DNA from: Stenotrophomonas maltophilia
GTDB taxonomy: Bacteria; Pseudomonadota; Gammaproteobacteria; Xanthomonadales; Xanthomonadaceae
Direction: 5' to 3'
NCBI RefSeq assembly: GCF_003205835.1
Contig: NZ_CP029773.1
Location: 342,501 to 406,500, forward strand
DNA: 64,000 nt
The translations under genes were made by a program, and so were the position numbers. Shown here in pieces: positions 8,502-18,429 of the stretch (positions within the stretch are counted from its first letter, which is position 1; every line of letters starts with the position of its first letter). A model generated the notes under the pieces. The model did not search any database and was not told where the DNA came from. It was given only the letters and a program-made list of their open reading frames with translations.

Positions 8502-9929
8502 ATGCAAACCGCTTCCACCATTGCCCGTCTGACCCTGCTGGCCGTCGGCGTTGCCGGTGCGCTGGCCGCCGCCGACGCCAACGCTGCCGCCTTCCAGCTG
8601 AAGGAAAACAGTGCCAAGGGCCTGGGCCGCGCGTTCGCCGGCTCCACCTCGGCCGAGGGCGACGCCTCGGTCATCGCCACCAACCCGGCCTCCATGCGCC
8701 TGCTCGACGGCACCATGCTGCAGGGCGACGTCAGCGCCATCAGCTTCGGTGCCAAGTTCCGTGGCCAGGGCAAGTACGCCAACGGCGCTCCGATTTCCGG
8801 CGGCAACGGCGGCGACGCCGGCATGATCGCCCCGGTCCCGGCGGCCTACTTCCACCTGCCGTTCGGCGAGAAGGAGAACATGCACTTCGGCGCCTCGCTG
8901 ACCGTGCCGTTCGGCTTCAAGACCGAATACGACCGTGACTGGGTCGGCCGCTACAACGGCGTCAAGACCGAGCTGCAGGCGATCGACCTGGGCGTGGCGT
9001 TCTCCTACGACGTCAACCCGTACCTGTCGTTCGGTGCTTCGGTGTTCGCCGAGCGTCTGAACGTCGACCTGACCAGCGCCGTCGATACCGGCACCGCGAT
9101 CAACGCCAGCGCCCAGCAGAAGGCTGCCGCTGCCGTTCTGGCCGCCGGTGGCACCCCGGCTCAGGCCCTTGCTGCCTCGAAACAGGCCGCTGCGGCCATG
9201 GCCCAGCAGGGCTTCGCTCCGGGCACCGCCGATGGCTTCCTGCGCATCAAGGGTGACGAAGTGTCCATGGGCTACACCCTGGGCATGACCGTCAGCCCGG
9301 TGGAAGGCACCAACATCGCCTTCAGCTACCGCTCGCAGGTCAAGCACAAGATCAATGACGGCAAGGCCGACTTCACCATTCCGGGCAACGCCGCGGCCTT
9401 CCTGGCCGCTGCCGCTCCGGGCACCTTCATCGACAGCAAGGGTCGTGCCTCGATCACCCTGCCGGCCAGCGCCACCGTCAGCTTCACCCACCGCGTGAAC
9501 GACCAGTGGAAGATCATGGCCGACGTCTCGCGTACCGCCTGGAGCAAGTTCGACCAGGTCGTCGTCGACTATGACTCCAACCAGCCGGACAGCGTGCTGC
9601 CGTTCCACTACCGCGACACCACTTTCGCGTCGATCGGTACCGAGTACCGCATGAACGAAAAGCTGACCCTGCGCGGCGGTCTCGCCTACGACCAGACCCC
9701 GACCACCGACGCCCACCGCGACGTGCGCGTGCCGGACACCACCCGCAAGTGGCTGTCGCTGGGCCTGACCTACGCGGCATCGGACAAGATGGAATACAGC
9801 GTGGGCTACACCCACCTGTTCACCAAGGATCCGAACATCACCTCGACCTCGCCGACCGGCAACACCGTGACCGGCAAGTACAAGGTCAGCGGCGACGTGC
9901 TGGCGGCTTCGATGCAGTACAAGTTCTGA
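8502..9929 (+). CDS. fadL: FadL/OmpP1-family outer-membrane long-chain fatty acid transporter
   Basis: 475 residues with a signal peptide cleaved after ANA, then the FadL hatch-type N-terminus (FQLKENSAKGLGRAFAG) and the NPASM motif typical of the family. The C-terminus ends in an aromatic residue (QYKF), as expected for an outer-membrane barrel recognised by BAM. It imports long-chain fatty acids or other hydrophobic compounds. GGAGAG precedes the ATG. An Ala/Gln-rich insertion (about residues 195-245) is longer than in E. coli FadL. Monocistronic, with its own terminator and a dyad at the promoter. Confidence 0.93.
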   Translation: MQTASTIARLTLLAVGVAGALAAADANAAAFQLKENSAKGLGRAFAGSTSAEGDASVIATNPASMRLLDGTMLQGDVSAISFGAKFRGQGKYANGAPISGGNGGDAGMIAPVPAAYFHLPFGEKENMHFGASLTVPFGFKTEYDRDWVGRYNGVKTELQAIDLGVAFSYDVNPYLSFGASVFAERLNVDLTSAVDTGTAINASAQQKAAAAVLAAGGTPAQALAASKQAAAAMAQQGFAPGTADGFLRIKGDEVSMGYTLGMTVSPVEGTNIAFSYRSQVKHKINDGKADFTIPGNAAAFLAAAAPGTFIDSKGRASITLPASATVSFTHRVNDQWKIMADVSRTAWSKFDQVVVDYDSNQPDSVLPFHYRDTTFASIGTEYRMNEKLTLRGGLAYDQTPTTDAHRDVRVPDTTRKWLSLGLTYAASDKMEYSVGYTHLFTKDPNITSTSPTGNTVTGKYKVSGDVLAASMQYKF

Positions 9930-9961
9930 TCCAGGCGATTGCCTGACGCAGGACGAAGGAG

Positions 9962-9989
9962 GCCCCGCGCAAGCGGGGCTTTCTTTTTG
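9962..9989 (+). terminator. Rho-independent terminator of fadL
   Basis: GCCCCGC-GCAA-GCGGGGC followed by TTTCTTTTT, about 30 bases after the fadL stop. Confidence 0.9.
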
Positions 9990-10003
9990 TGGGGCGGCTC
10001 GGG

Positions 10004-10028
10004 GCATCCACGCATGGCGTGGATCTAC
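10004..10028 (-). repeat. SMAG-type repeat, ATCCACGC stem
   Basis: GCATCCACGC/GCGTGGAT followed by CTAC, the inverted form of the GTAGATCCACGCC type, between fadL and pnuC. Confidence 0.8.
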
Positions 10029-10069
10029 CGGATTGTCCACGCAGCGTGCGGATCCATGACAATAGGGCG

Positions 10070-10669
10070 ATGAACCTGTCCGATCCGAACTTCCAGCTGG
10101 AGCTGGCTGCCAACATCGCCGTCGCCGGCTCGATCCTGCTGGCCGGCCGCAACAACGTGCACACCTGGTGGCTGGGCATCGTTGGCTGCGCCTTGTTTGC
10201 CGCCGTGTTCGAACGATCGCACCTGTACGCAGACATGGTGCTGCAGTTCTTCTTCATCGCCATCAGCGTGCTGGGCTGGTGGCAGTGGCTGCGTGGCGAC
10301 CATGGTGCGCCGCTGCCGATCACCGCGCTGCGGCCGCGGGCATGGGCCTGGCTGGCGCCGCTGGCGGTGGTGGCCACGTTCGGCTACGGCTGGATGCTGA
10401 CCCGGCTGACCAACGCCTATGCGCCCTACATCGATTCGGCGGTGCTGGTGTTGAGCGTGATCGCGCAGATCCTGATGATGCGACGCAAGCTGGAATCGTG
10501 GTGGGTGTGGCTGCTGGTGAACACCGTTGCGGTGCCGCTGTACTACAGCCGAGGCCTGCACCTGACCTCGATCCTGTACGTGGGCTTCTGGATCAATGCG
10601 CTGGTGGCCCTGCGCCATTGGCGGCACCTGATGCGCGACGAGGCCAGTGCGGCCGATGCCGCTGCCTGA
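10070..10669 (+). CDS. pnuC: PnuC-family nicotinamide riboside transporter
   Basis: 199 residues, seven predicted membrane segments, and the WWQWLRG motif typical of PnuC. It facilitates uptake of nicotinamide riboside across the inner membrane. The ATG at 10070 is chosen because the longer reading frame upstream would run through a SMAG repeat. The end overlaps the start of nadR by 14 bases, so transport and phosphorylation of the substrate are translationally coupled. Confidence 0.93.
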   Translation: MNLSDPNFQLELAANIAVAGSILLAGRNNVHTWWLGIVGCALFAAVFERSHLYADMVLQFFFIAISVLGWWQWLRGDHGAPLPITALRPRAWAWLAPLAVVATFGYGWMLTRLTNAYAPYIDSAVLVLSVIAQILMMRRKLESWWVWLLVNTVAVPLYYSRGLHLTSILYVGFWINALVALRHWRHLMRDEASAADAAA

Positions 10670-11729
10670 GCGCGTTGCGCGCGGCCTGGTAGTGGGCAAG
10701 TTCTGCCCGCTGCATCTCGGCCATGAACGACTGATCGACTTCGCCGCCACGCGCTGCCAGCAGCTGCTGGTGATCGGCTGGTCGCAGCCGGGCTTTGCCG
10801 GCTACAGCGCCGAGCGCCGCGAGCGCTGGTTGCGTGCGCGTTTCCCGCAGGCGACGGTGGCGGTGCTGGATGACACGCGACTGGCGGCATTGTGCATGCA
10901 GCATGGCTTGCCAGTGCGAGCGCTGCCGCAGGACAGTGATGACGAACAGGTGCAGCGCGACTTCACCGCCTGGCTGTGCCTGAACCTGTTCGGTGGGCCG
11001 GTGCAGGCGGTGTACACCGGTGAGGACTACGGCGACGGTTTTGCCGATGCGCTGGCAGCCTGCTTCAACGCACCGGTGCGGCATGAACGGCTGGAACGCT
11101 CGCTCGATGTCGGCCAGGCCAGTGGTACCCAGCTGCGCGCCGATCCGCATGCGCATCGCCATGGCCTCGCACCGCAGGTGTATGCCGGCCATGTGCAGCG
11201 CGTGGCGTTCATCGGTGGCGAGTCCAGCGGCAAGACCACGCTGGCGCGCGTGCTGGCCGAGCGCCTGCAGACCGCCTGGGTGCCGGAGTACGGCCGCACC
11301 CAGTGGGAGCAGCAGGGCGGAGAACTGACGCCGGACGATCTGCTACGCATTGCAATGACACAGCCACAGCACGAAGACGAGGCCGCGCGGCGCGCGCATC
11401 GCTGGCTGTTCTGCGATACCACGCCGTGGGTGACGCTGGGGTACAGCGGCTGGATGTTCGGCACGGCACCGGAGCCGCTGCGGCAGGCGGCACGACGACG
11501 CTACGACCTGCTGTTCCTGTGCGCACCGGATATTCCGTTCGACCAGGACGGTACGCGTGTGGGCGAAGCCTTCAGGGCGCAGCAGCATGCGTGGTACCTG
11601 GCGCAGCTGCAGGCAGAGGGTGTCGAGTACGTGCTGCTGGAAGGCGATCTGGAGACGCGCATCGCACGGGTGCAGGGCGAGCTGGCGAAGCGGGCGGACA
11701 ACCGGTTCAGTGTCGCCCCGCCTCTGTAG
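10656..11729 (+). CDS. nadR: NadR-type NMN adenylyltransferase / nicotinamide riboside kinase
   Basis: 357 residues. The N-terminal nucleotidyltransferase domain has GKFCPLHLGH (residues about 14-23), and the C-terminal kinase has a P-loop GGESSGKTT (near 187). Together they convert nicotinamide riboside to NMN and may adenylate it to NAD. The DNA-binding domain of E. coli NadR is absent, so this is an enzyme, not a repressor. Start ATG 10656 overlaps pnuC; a GTG at 10647 is an alternative. The TAG stop is the TAG of the GTAG that begins a SMAG repeat. Confidence 0.93.
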   Translation: MPLPERVARGLVVGKFCPLHLGHERLIDFAATRCQQLLVIGWSQPGFAGYSAERRERWLRARFPQATVAVLDDTRLAALCMQHGLPVRALPQDSDDEQVQRDFTAWLCLNLFGGPVQAVYTGEDYGDGFADALAACFNAPVRHERLERSLDVGQASGTQLRADPHAHRHGLAPQVYAGHVQRVAFIGGESSGKTTLARVLAERLQTAWVPEYGRTQWEQQGGELTPDDLLRIAMTQPQHEDEAARRAHRWLFCDTTPWVTLGYSGWMFGTAPEPLRQAARRRYDLLFLCAPDIPFDQDGTRVGEAFRAQQHAWYLAQLQAEGVEYVLLEGDLETRIARVQGELAKRADNRFSVAPPL

Positions 11730-11751
11730 CCGAGCCCATGCTCGGCGCTAC
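11726..11751 (+). repeat. SMAG-type repeat supplying the nadR stop codon
   Basis: GTAGCCGAGC followed by a GCTCGGC arm and CTAC. The TAG at 11727-11729 is the stop of nadR. Confidence 0.85.
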
Positions 11752-11770
11752 AGGAAAAAAAGCGCACACA

Positions 11771-11796
11771 AAAAACCCCGCTTTCGCGGGGTTTTT
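11771..11796. terminator. Bidirectional terminator between nadR and putA
   Basis: AAAAACCCCGC-TTTC-GCGGGGTTTTT is symmetric, with T tracts on both strands, between two convergent genes. Confidence 0.92.
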
Positions 11797-11819
11797 CGTT
11801 CACTGCAACTACTGGGCGA

Positions 11820-14800
11820 TCAGTCGCCCAGGGTCAGCAGCGAGGCGTTGCCGCCGGCGGCGGTGGTGTTCACCGTCACCGTCTTTTCGGTGGCGAAGCG
11901 CAGCAGGTAGTGCGGACCGCCGGCCTTCGGGCCGGTGCCGGACAAGCCCTGGCCGCCGAACGGCTGCACGCCGACCACCGCACCGATCTGGTTGCGGTTG
12001 ACGTAGACGTTGCCGACGTGGACGCCGTTGCTGATGCGGTCGACGGTCTCGTCAATGCGCGAATGCACGCCCAGGGTCAGGCCGTAACCGGTGGCGTTGA
12101 TCTGGTCGATCACCGTGTCGAGCTGGTCGCCCTTCCAGCGGATCACGTGCAGGACCGGCCCGAAGATTTCCTTGTGCAGCTGGCCCAGGTCCTTCAGCTC
12201 ATACGCGCGCGGTGCGAAGAAGGTGCCGTTGGCCGCTTCGGCGGACAGCTCGGCGGCGGCGATCAGGCGCGCTTCGCGGTCCATGCGTTCGGCGTGGTCC
12301 TGCAGGATCTTCAGTGCATCGGCGTCGATCACCGGGCCGACGTCGGTGGACAGCAGGCCCGGATTGCCGACCTTCAGTTCCTTCATCGCGCCGGCCAGCA
12401 TGGTCATCACCTTGTCGGCGATGTCGTCCTGCACGAACAGCACGCGCGCGGCCGAGCAGCGCTGGCCGGCGGAGGTGAAGGCCGAACCGATCGCGTCCTT
12501 GACCAGCTGTTCCGGCAGCGCCGAGGAGTCGGCGATGAAGGCGTTCTGGCCACCGGTCTCGGCGATCAGCACACCGATGGCGGCGTCACGCGCAGCCATG
12601 GCGCGGTTGATCGCACGTGCGGTGTCGGTGGAGCCGGTGAAGGCCACGCCAGCCACGCGCGGGTCGGCGGTCAGCGCGGCGCCGACGGTGGCACCGTCGC
12701 CCGGCAGGTACTGCACCACCTCGGCCGGCACGCCGGCGTCATGCAGCAGCTTCACCGCGTAGTAGCCGATCAGGTTGGTCTGCTCGGCCGGCTTGGCGAT
12801 GACGCTGTTGCCGGCAGCCAGTGCGGCAGCGACCTGGCCCAGGAAGATCGCCAGCGGGAAGTTCCACGGGCTGATGCAGACGAACACGCCGCGGCCATGC
12901 AGCTGCAGCTCGTTGGACTCACCGGTCGGGCTCGGCAGCTTCTCGGCGTGACTGAACTGCTCGCGCGCCTGCTTGGCGTAGTAGCGCAGGAAGTCCACCG
13001 CTTCGCGCACTTCGGCGATGCCGTCGGGCAGGCTCTTGCCGGCTTCCTTCACGCACAGCGCCATGAACTCCGGCATGCGCGCTTCCAGCTGGTCGGCGGC
13101 GTGCTCGAGGATGGCGGCGCGGCTGGCGGCGGGGGTGCGGTTCCAGGCCGGCTGCGCGGCCACGGCATTGGCCAGGGCCTTCTGCACGGTGGCGGCATCG
13201 GCGGCCTGCCACTGGCCGACCACCTCGCGGGTGTCGGCCGGGTTGGTCACCGGCAGCGAGGCGCCGGTCGGGTTGGCACCCGGTACCAGCGGGGCGGCCT
13301 GCCATGGCTTGACGGCTGCGTTGAGCTGCTCGGCCAAGGCGCGCAGTTCGTTGTCGTTGGCGAGGTTGGCGCCCATGGAGTTCTTCCTGTCGTGGTTCTG
13401 GCTGCGCAGCAGGTCAACCGGCAGCGGGATCTTGGGATGCGGAATCGATTCGAACGAAGCGACCATCTCGACCGGATCGCGGATCAGGTCGGCGATCGGC
13501 ACGCGCTCGTCGGTGATGCGGTTGACGAAGCTGGAGTTGGCGCCGTTTTCCAGCAGGCGACGCACCAGGTACGGCAGCAGGTCTTCATGCGAACCGACCG
13601 GCGCATACACGCGGCAGGGCAGGTTCAAGCGGTCGGCCGGCACCACTTCGGCGTACAGGTCGTCGCCCATGCCGTGCAGCTTCTGGTGCTCGTACACGCC
13701 GCCATTGGCGATGCTGCGCACGGCCGCGATGGTGTGTGCGTTGTGCGTGGCGAACATCGGGTAGATCGCGTCGGCATGGGTGAACAGACGCTTGGCGCAG
13801 GCCAGGTAGGAGACATCGGTGTTCTGCTTGCGGGTGAACACCGGGTAGCCCGGATAGCCTTCGATCTGCGCGCGCTTGATCTCGGCGTCCCAGTAGGCGC
13901 CCTTGACCAGGCGCACCTGCAGGCGGCGACCGGCGCGGCGCGCCATGTCGGCCAGGTGGTCGATCGTGTACGGCGTGCGCTTCTGGTAGGCCTGCACGAC
14001 CACACCGAAGCCATCCCAGCCGGCCAGCGACGCATCGGAGAACACCTGCTCGATGATGTCCAGCGACAGTTCCAGGCGGTCGGACTCTTCGGCGTCGACG
14101 GTGCAGCCGATGCCGTAGCTCTTGGCCAGTTGTGCCAGTTCCAGCACGCCCGGCACCAGGTCCTTCAGCACGCGCTCGCGCTTGGCGTGCTCGTAGCGCG
14201 GGTACAGCGCCGACAGCTTGATCGAGATGCCCGGGGCGTTGTTGACGTCGCCCTCCGGGCGGCCGCCGCGTGCCTTGTGATCGCCGCCGATGGCGTGGAT
14301 CGCACGACGGTAGTCTTCCAGGTAGCGCAGCGCGTCCTTCATGGTCAGCGCGCCTTCGCCCAGCATGTCGAAGGAGTAGCGGTAGTTCGCGTTGTCGCCC
14401 TTGTGCGAGCGCGACAGCGCTTCGCTGATGGTGCGGCCCATGACGAACTGGTGGCCCATGATCTTCATCGCCTGGCGCACGGCCAGGCGCACCACCGGCT
14501 CACCGACGCGGCCGACCAGGCGCTTGAACGCGCTGGGCGCATCGGCGCGGGTGGCGTCGTTCATCTGCACCAGCTTGCCGGTCAGCATCAGGCCCCAGGT
14601 GGAGGCGTTGACCAGCACCGAGTCGCTGCCGCCCAGGTGTTTTTCCCAGTCGGCATCGGCCAGCTTGTCGCGGATCAGCTTGTCGGCGGTGTCCTGGTCC
14701 GGAATGCGCAGCAGCGCCTCGGCCACGCACATCAGCAGCACGCCTTCCTCGCTGCCCAGGTCGTACTGGCGCATGAAGGCTTCGATCGCGCCCTGGTCCT

Positions 14801-15038
14801 TGGCACGCACGCGCACGCGGCCGACCAGGTCGGCGGCCAGCGCCTGTACCTTGGCCTGCTCCTCGGCGGGCAGGCGGGCCTGCGCCAGCAGCTCGCGCAC
14901 GTGGCTGGCCTCGTCCTTCAACCAGCCATCGGTGATGGCCTGGCGGAACGGGTTGGGGGGCGCCGGCAGTTCCGGCGACAGCAGCGCGCCGGGACGCAGG
15001 GCGTCGCTGGCGGCAGGGGAGGAGGAAGGTGCGTTCAT
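11820..15038 (-). CDS. putA: Bifunctional proline dehydrogenase / glutamate semialdehyde dehydrogenase
   Basis: 1072 residues. The PRODH half contains the FAD-barrel signature ([17 protein letters not shown], residues about 375-395), and the aldehyde dehydrogenase half has [11 protein letters not shown] and the catalytic cysteine in AGQRCSAAR (near 860). It oxidises proline to glutamate in two coupled steps. The ribbon-helix-helix DNA-binding domain of E. coli PutA is absent, so it cannot autoregulate in that way. ATG at 15038 (MNAPSSS) is chosen by similarity to xanthomonad PutA starts; an ATG at 15077 is in frame, but neither has a strong RBS. A 1071-residue antisense frame is a shadow. Confidence 0.95.
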   Translation of the reverse strand: MNAPSSSPAASDALRPGALLSPELPAPPNPFRQAITDGWLKDEASHVRELLAQARLPAEEQAKVQALAADLVGRVRVRAKDQGAIEAFMRQYDLGSEEGVLLMCVAEALLRIPDQDTADKLIRDKLADADWEKHLGGSDSVLVNASTWGLMLTGKLVQMNDATRADAPSAFKRLVGRVGEPVVRLAVRQAMKIMGHQFVMGRTISEALSRSHKGDNANYRYSFDMLGEGALTMKDALRYLEDYRRAIHAIGGDHKARGGRPEGDVNNAPGISIKLSALYPRYEHAKRERVLKDLVPGVLELAQLAKSYGIGCTVDAEESDRLELSLDIIEQVFSDASLAGWDGFGVVVQAYQKRTPYTIDHLADMARRAGRRLQVRLVKGAYWDAEIKRAQIEGYPGYPVFTRKQNTDVSYLACAKRLFTHADAIYPMFATHNAHTIAAVRSIANGGVYEHQKLHGMGDDLYAEVVPADRLNLPCRVYAPVGSHEDLLPYLVRRLLENGANSSFVNRITDERVPIADLIRDPVEMVASFESIPHPKIPLPVDLLRSQNHDRKNSMGANLANDNELRALAEQLNAAVKPWQAAPLVPGANPTGASLPVTNPADTREVVGQWQAADAATVQKALANAVAAQPAWNRTPAASRAAILEHAADQLEARMPEFMALCVKEAGKSLPDGIAEVREAVDFLRYYAKQAREQFSHAEKLPSPTGESNELQLHGRGVFVCISPWNFPLAIFLGQVAAALAAGNSVIAKPAEQTNLIGYYAVKLLHDAGVPAEVVQYLPGDGATVGAALTADPRVAGVAFTGSTDTARAINRAMAARDAAIGVLIAETGGQNAFIADSSALPEQLVKDAIGSAFTSAGQRCSAARVLFVQDDIADKVMTMLAGAMKELKVGNPGLLSTDVGPVIDADALKILQDHAERMDREARLIAAAELSAEAANGTFFAPRAYELKDLGQLHKEIFGPVLHVIRWKGDQLDTVIDQINATGYGLTLGVHSRIDETVDRISNGVHVGNVYVNRNQIGAVVGVQPFGGQGLSGTGPKAGGPHYLLRFATEKTVTVNTTAAGGNASLLTLGD

Positions 15039-15312
15039 GCCGGTCCGGCCAGTGGAAAACTTGGCGATTTTAATCATTTTTGCGGGTTGCGGAAGTGCCC
15101 CTCAGCCACCTTCGTGAAGCGCTGATAGCCCCTAGCTGCGGTGTATTCAGCGTGTTCAGCAAGCTCGGAAGAATTTGTGCTGAATTCGTCATTCGTGCCG
15201 CCGACCTCATGCTGTGTTGCAGCATGGGAAAAAGTGTGAATGCACCCTTGCTACCGGCGAGAGGGCGGGGCTACCATCGAGACGTTTCCCGCGGCAGGAA
15301 CGCGGTTGCGAC
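15039..15312. promoter_or_regulatory. Divergent putA / cytochrome oxidase cluster control region
   Basis: 274 bases without a gene, AT-richer than the surroundings. It holds an inverted repeat CATGCTG-TGTTG-CAGCATG (15208-15226) and a looser ATTCAGC ... GCTGAAT dyad (about 15146-15184) that could be regulator sites. On the plus strand TTGCTA, 17 bases, CTACCA (about 15249-15277) is a weak promoter candidate for the oxidase operon. No binding protein can be assigned. Confidence 0.4.
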
Positions 15313-15789
15313 ATGATCGAGGTGCTTCCAGCTCCGGATGGGTCAGGTACGCAGCTGCGGCTGCGTCCCCCACGGGCGCTCGATGCCCGGCAGTTCGTCC
15401 TGTTGTTCACCGTGTTGTCGGGTGCGATGTGGCTGGTGTCCGCCCTCGGGTGGTTGGCCGGCAATGCATTCGCCCCCCTGTTCGCGCTGCTGTACAGCCT
15501 GGTGCTGGCGGCGGCACTGCGTGCCTTGTGGCGCAGTGGTGAACGGCAGGAGGAGATCCGGGTAGTGCCGGCGTACGTGGAGGTCATCCCCGTACCCGGT
15601 GGATCGCCGGTGTTCCGGGCCCACCCCCACTGGGTGCGCCTGCTCACCGACGATGAGAGGGTCCGGCTGGCATCCAGCGGCCGGCAGGTGGAGGTGGGGA
15701 GTTTCCTCGCGCCGGCCGAACGTCAGACGCTTGCAGAGACACTTGAAAGCTTGCTCGCCGCCAGCGATGGCGGCAACCGACGACGCTAA
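15313..15789 (+). CDS. DUF2244 family membrane protein
   Basis: 158 residues with two adjacent hydrophobic segments (about 30-80) followed by a soluble C-terminal domain containing VPAYVEVIPVPGG and HWVRLLT, the pattern of DUF2244 proteins commonly found at the head of cytochrome oxidase operons. ATG at 15313 is chosen because the extension upstream lacks similarity to a signal or domain. The gap to ctaC is 11 bases, so it is very likely co-transcribed. The molecular function is unknown; an oxidase-assembly link is inferred from position. Confidence 0.85.
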   Translation: MIEVLPAPDGSGTQLRLRPPRALDARQFVLLFTVLSGAMWLVSALGWLAGNAFAPLFALLYSLVLAAALRALWRSGERQEEIRVVPAYVEVIPVPGGSPVFRAHPHWVRLLTDDERVRLASSGRQVEVGSFLAPAERQTLAETLESLLAASDGGNRRR

Positions 15790-15800
15790 GGGTCTAGGCA

Positions 15801-16754
15801 ATGAAGCAAAGCAGCAGGTGGGGCACGAAGTGCGTTGCAGCGGTCACCGCCATGGTGGCCGGGGGACTGATGCCGGCGTTGGCCTGGGCCCAGGCGGCCG
15901 ATCCCAAGCCGTGGCAGCTGAACATGGGCAAGGGGGTGACCCAGACCTCGCGCCTGGCCTGGGAATCGAACAATCTCTCGTTGATCATCTGCACGGTGAT
16001 CGGCGTCATCGTGTTCGGTGCGATGGCCTACGCCATTTTCAAGTTCCGCAAATCCAAGGGCGCGGTCGCCGCCACCTTCAGCCACAACACCAAGGCCGAG
16101 ATCATCTGGACGGTGATCCCGGTGATCATCCTGATCGTGATGGCCTGGCCGGCCACGGCCAACCTGATCAAGATGTACGACACCCGCGATGCCGAGATGA
16201 CGGTGAAGGTCACCGGCTACCAGTGGATGTGGAAGTACGAATACCTCGGCGAGAACGTCACCTTCACCAGCCGCCTGGACCGCGAGTCCGACCGCGTGCG
16301 GCAGAGCGGCATCGTGCCGACCCGCGAAAGCCATCCGCACTACCTGCTGGATGTCGACAACCGCCTGGTGCTGCCGGTCGATACCAAGGTGCGCTTCGTC
16401 ATCACCTCCGATGACGTGATCCACGCCTGGTGGGTGCCGGCGCTGGGCTGGAAGCAGGACGCCATCCCCGGCTTCATCAATGAAGCCTGGACCAGCATCG
16501 AGCAGCCCGGCGTGTACCGGGGCCAGTGCGCCGAGCTGTGCGGCAAGGACCATGGCTTCATGCCGATCGTGGTCGAGGCGGTGTCCAAGGAAGAGTTCAA
16601 GCAGTGGCTGGCGCAGCGCAAGCCGGCGCCGCCCGCCGAGCCGGCAACGCCTGCGGCACCTGCCGAGCCGACTGCACCGACGGGGGAGGCACCTGCTGCG
16701 CCTGCCGCTGCTGAAGCCGGCAGCGCGCCTGCCACCGCGGCCAGCGGAGCGTGA
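15801..16754 (+). CDS. ctaC: Cytochrome c oxidase subunit II
   Basis: 317 residues: signal-like N-terminus, two membrane helices (about 50-75 and 95-120), then a periplasmic cupredoxin domain. The dinuclear CuA site is visible as a histidine in DDVIHAWW and GQCAELCGKDHGFM (near 240-253, CxxxC-x3-H-x2-M). It accepts electrons from cytochrome c. The C-terminus after residue 270 is a Pro/Ala-rich tail with no haem motif, so this is not a caa3-type fusion. It is the second gene of the oxidase operon. Confidence 0.96.
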   Translation: MKQSSRWGTKCVAAVTAMVAGGLMPALAWAQAADPKPWQLNMGKGVTQTSRLAWESNNLSLIICTVIGVIVFGAMAYAIFKFRKSKGAVAATFSHNTKAEIIWTVIPVIILIVMAWPATANLIKMYDTRDAEMTVKVTGYQWMWKYEYLGENVTFTSRLDRESDRVRQSGIVPTRESHPHYLLDVDNRLVLPVDTKVRFVITSDDVIHAWWVPALGWKQDAIPGFINEAWTSIEQPGVYRGQCAELCGKDHGFMPIVVEAVSKEEFKQWLAQRKPAPPAEPATPAAPAEPTAPTGEAPAAPAAAEAGSAPATAASGA

Positions 16755-16813
16755 TGTAAAGCCCGCGGCCGTTCGCGGCCGTGGTGACAACCGATTCTGA
16801 GAGGTGTTTTGCA

Positions 16814-18421
16814 ATGGCGCACTCGGCAGTTGGGCACGACGATCACCATCACCAGCAGAGTTTCTTCGAGCGTTGGTTCTTCTCGACCAACCACAAGGAC
16901 ATCGGCACGCTGTACCTGGGTTTCAGCTTCATCATGTTCATCATCGGTGCGGCGATGAGCGTAGTGATCCGCGCCGAGCTGGCACAGCCGGGCCTGCAGT
17001 TCGTCAAGCCCGAGTTCTTCAACCAGATGACCACCGTGCACGCACTGGTGATGATCTTCGGTGGCGTGATGCCGGCCTTCGTCGGACTGGCCAACTGGAT
17101 GATTCCGCTGCAGATCGGCGCGCCGGACATGGCGCTGCCGCGCATGAACAACTGGTCGTTCTGGCTGTTGCCGGTGGCCTTCAGCCTGCTGCTGCTGACC
17201 CTGTTCCTGCCCGGTGGTGCGCCGGCCGGCGGCTGGACGCTGTACCCGCCGCTGTCGCTGCAGGGCGGCTACAACGTGGCCTTCAGCGTGTTCGCCATCC
17301 ACGTGGCCGGCATCAGCTCGATCATGGGTGCGATCAACATCATCGCCACCGTGCTCAACATGCGCGCGCCGGGCATCGACCTGCTGAAGATGCCGATCTT
17401 CTGCTGGGCCTGGCTGATCACCGCCTTCCTGCTGATCGCGGTGATGCCGGTGCTGGCCGGCGCGGTGACCATGCTGCTGACCGACAAGTTCTTCGGCACC
17501 AGCTTCTTCAATGCCGCCGGTGGCGGTGACCCGGTGATGTACCAGCACATCTTCTGGTTCTTCGGCCACCCCGAGGTCTACATCATGATCCTGCCCGCCT
17601 TCGGCGTGGTCAGCGAGATCATCCCGACCTTCAGCCGCAAGCCGCTGTTCGGCTACCAGGCGATGGTGTACGCCACCGCCGCGATCGCGTTCCTGTCGTT
17701 CATCGTCTGGGCCCACCACATGTTCACCGTGGGCATGCCGCTGGGCGGCGAGATCTACTTCATGTTCGCCACCATGCTGATCTCGATCCCGACGGGCGTG
17801 AAGGTGTTCAACTGGGTCAGCACGATGTGGCGTGGCTCGCTGACGTTCGAGGCGCCGATGCTGTGGTCGGTGGCCTTCGTCATCCTGTTCACCATCGGTG
17901 GCTTCTCCGGCCTGATGCTGGCCATCGTGGCCGCCGACTTCCAGTACCACGACACCTACTTCGTGGTCGCGCACTTCCACTACGTGCTGGTGACCGGCGC
18001 GGTGTTCGCGCTGATCGCCGCGGTGTACTACTGGTGGCCGAAGTGGACCGGGCGGATGTACAGCGAGAAGTGGGCCAAGGTGCACTTCTGGTGGTCGATC
18101 GTGTTCGTCAACCTGCTGTTCTTCCCGCAGCACTTCCTCGGCCTGGCCGGCATGCCGCGCCGCATTCCCGATTACAGCGTGGCCTTCGCCGACTGGAACC
18201 TGATCAGCTCGATCGGTGCGTTCGGCATGTTCGTCACCCCGTTCATGATGGCCGCGATCCTGCTGTCCTCGCTGCGCAACGGCGAGAAGGCCGAGGCCCG
18301 ATCGTGGGAAGGTGCGCGCGGCCTGGAATGGACGCTGCCGTCGCCGGCACCGGCGCATACCTTCACCACGCCGCCGACCATCCGCCCGGGGGATCTGGCG
18401 CATGACGACATCACGCATTGA
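16814..18421 (+). CDS. ctaD: Cytochrome c oxidase subunit I
   Basis: 535 residues with twelve membrane helices. Conserved ligands are all visible: TVHALVMIFGG (haem a His), GHPEVY (near 250, CuB His cross-linked to Tyr), WAHHMF (near 300, CuB His pair) and FVVAHFHYVL (near 386, haem a3 and a ligands). It reduces oxygen and pumps protons. GAGAGG precedes ATG 16814; the N-terminus is His-rich (GHDDHHHQQ). An 8-base gap leads to the next small gene. Confidence 0.97.
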   Translation: MAHSAVGHDDHHHQQSFFERWFFSTNHKDIGTLYLGFSFIMFIIGAAMSVVIRAELAQPGLQFVKPEFFNQMTTVHALVMIFGGVMPAFVGLANWMIPLQIGAPDMALPRMNNWSFWLLPVAFSLLLLTLFLPGGAPAGGWTLYPPLSLQGGYNVAFSVFAIHVAGISSIMGAINIIATVLNMRAPGIDLLKMPIFCWAWLITAFLLIAVMPVLAGAVTMLLTDKFFGTSFFNAAGGGDPVMYQHIFWFFGHPEVYIMILPAFGVVSEIIPTFSRKPLFGYQAMVYATAAIAFLSFIVWAHHMFTVGMPLGGEIYFMFATMLISIPTGVKVFNWVSTMWRGSLTFEAPMLWSVAFVILFTIGGFSGLMLAIVAADFQYHDTYFVVAHFHYVLVTGAVFALIAAVYYWWPKWTGRMYSEKWAKVHFWWSIVFVNLLFFPQHFLGLAGMPRRIPDYSVAFADWNLISSIGAFGMFVTPFMMAAILLSSLRNGEKAEARSWEGARGLEWTLPSPAPAHTFTTPPTIRPGDLAHDDITH

Positions 18422-18429
18422 GGTGGGGC

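Noticed and set aside
11910-15125. A 1071-codon open frame opposite putA
   Set aside because: It is exactly antisense to a fully recognisable PutA with intact motifs; long antisense frames are common at this GC level, and its residues (His/Gln/Arg/Ala-rich) are not protein-family-like.
16340-18418. A 692-codon open frame opposite ctaC/ctaD
   Set aside because: It mirrors the codon pattern of cytochrome oxidase subunits and has no RBS or domain.
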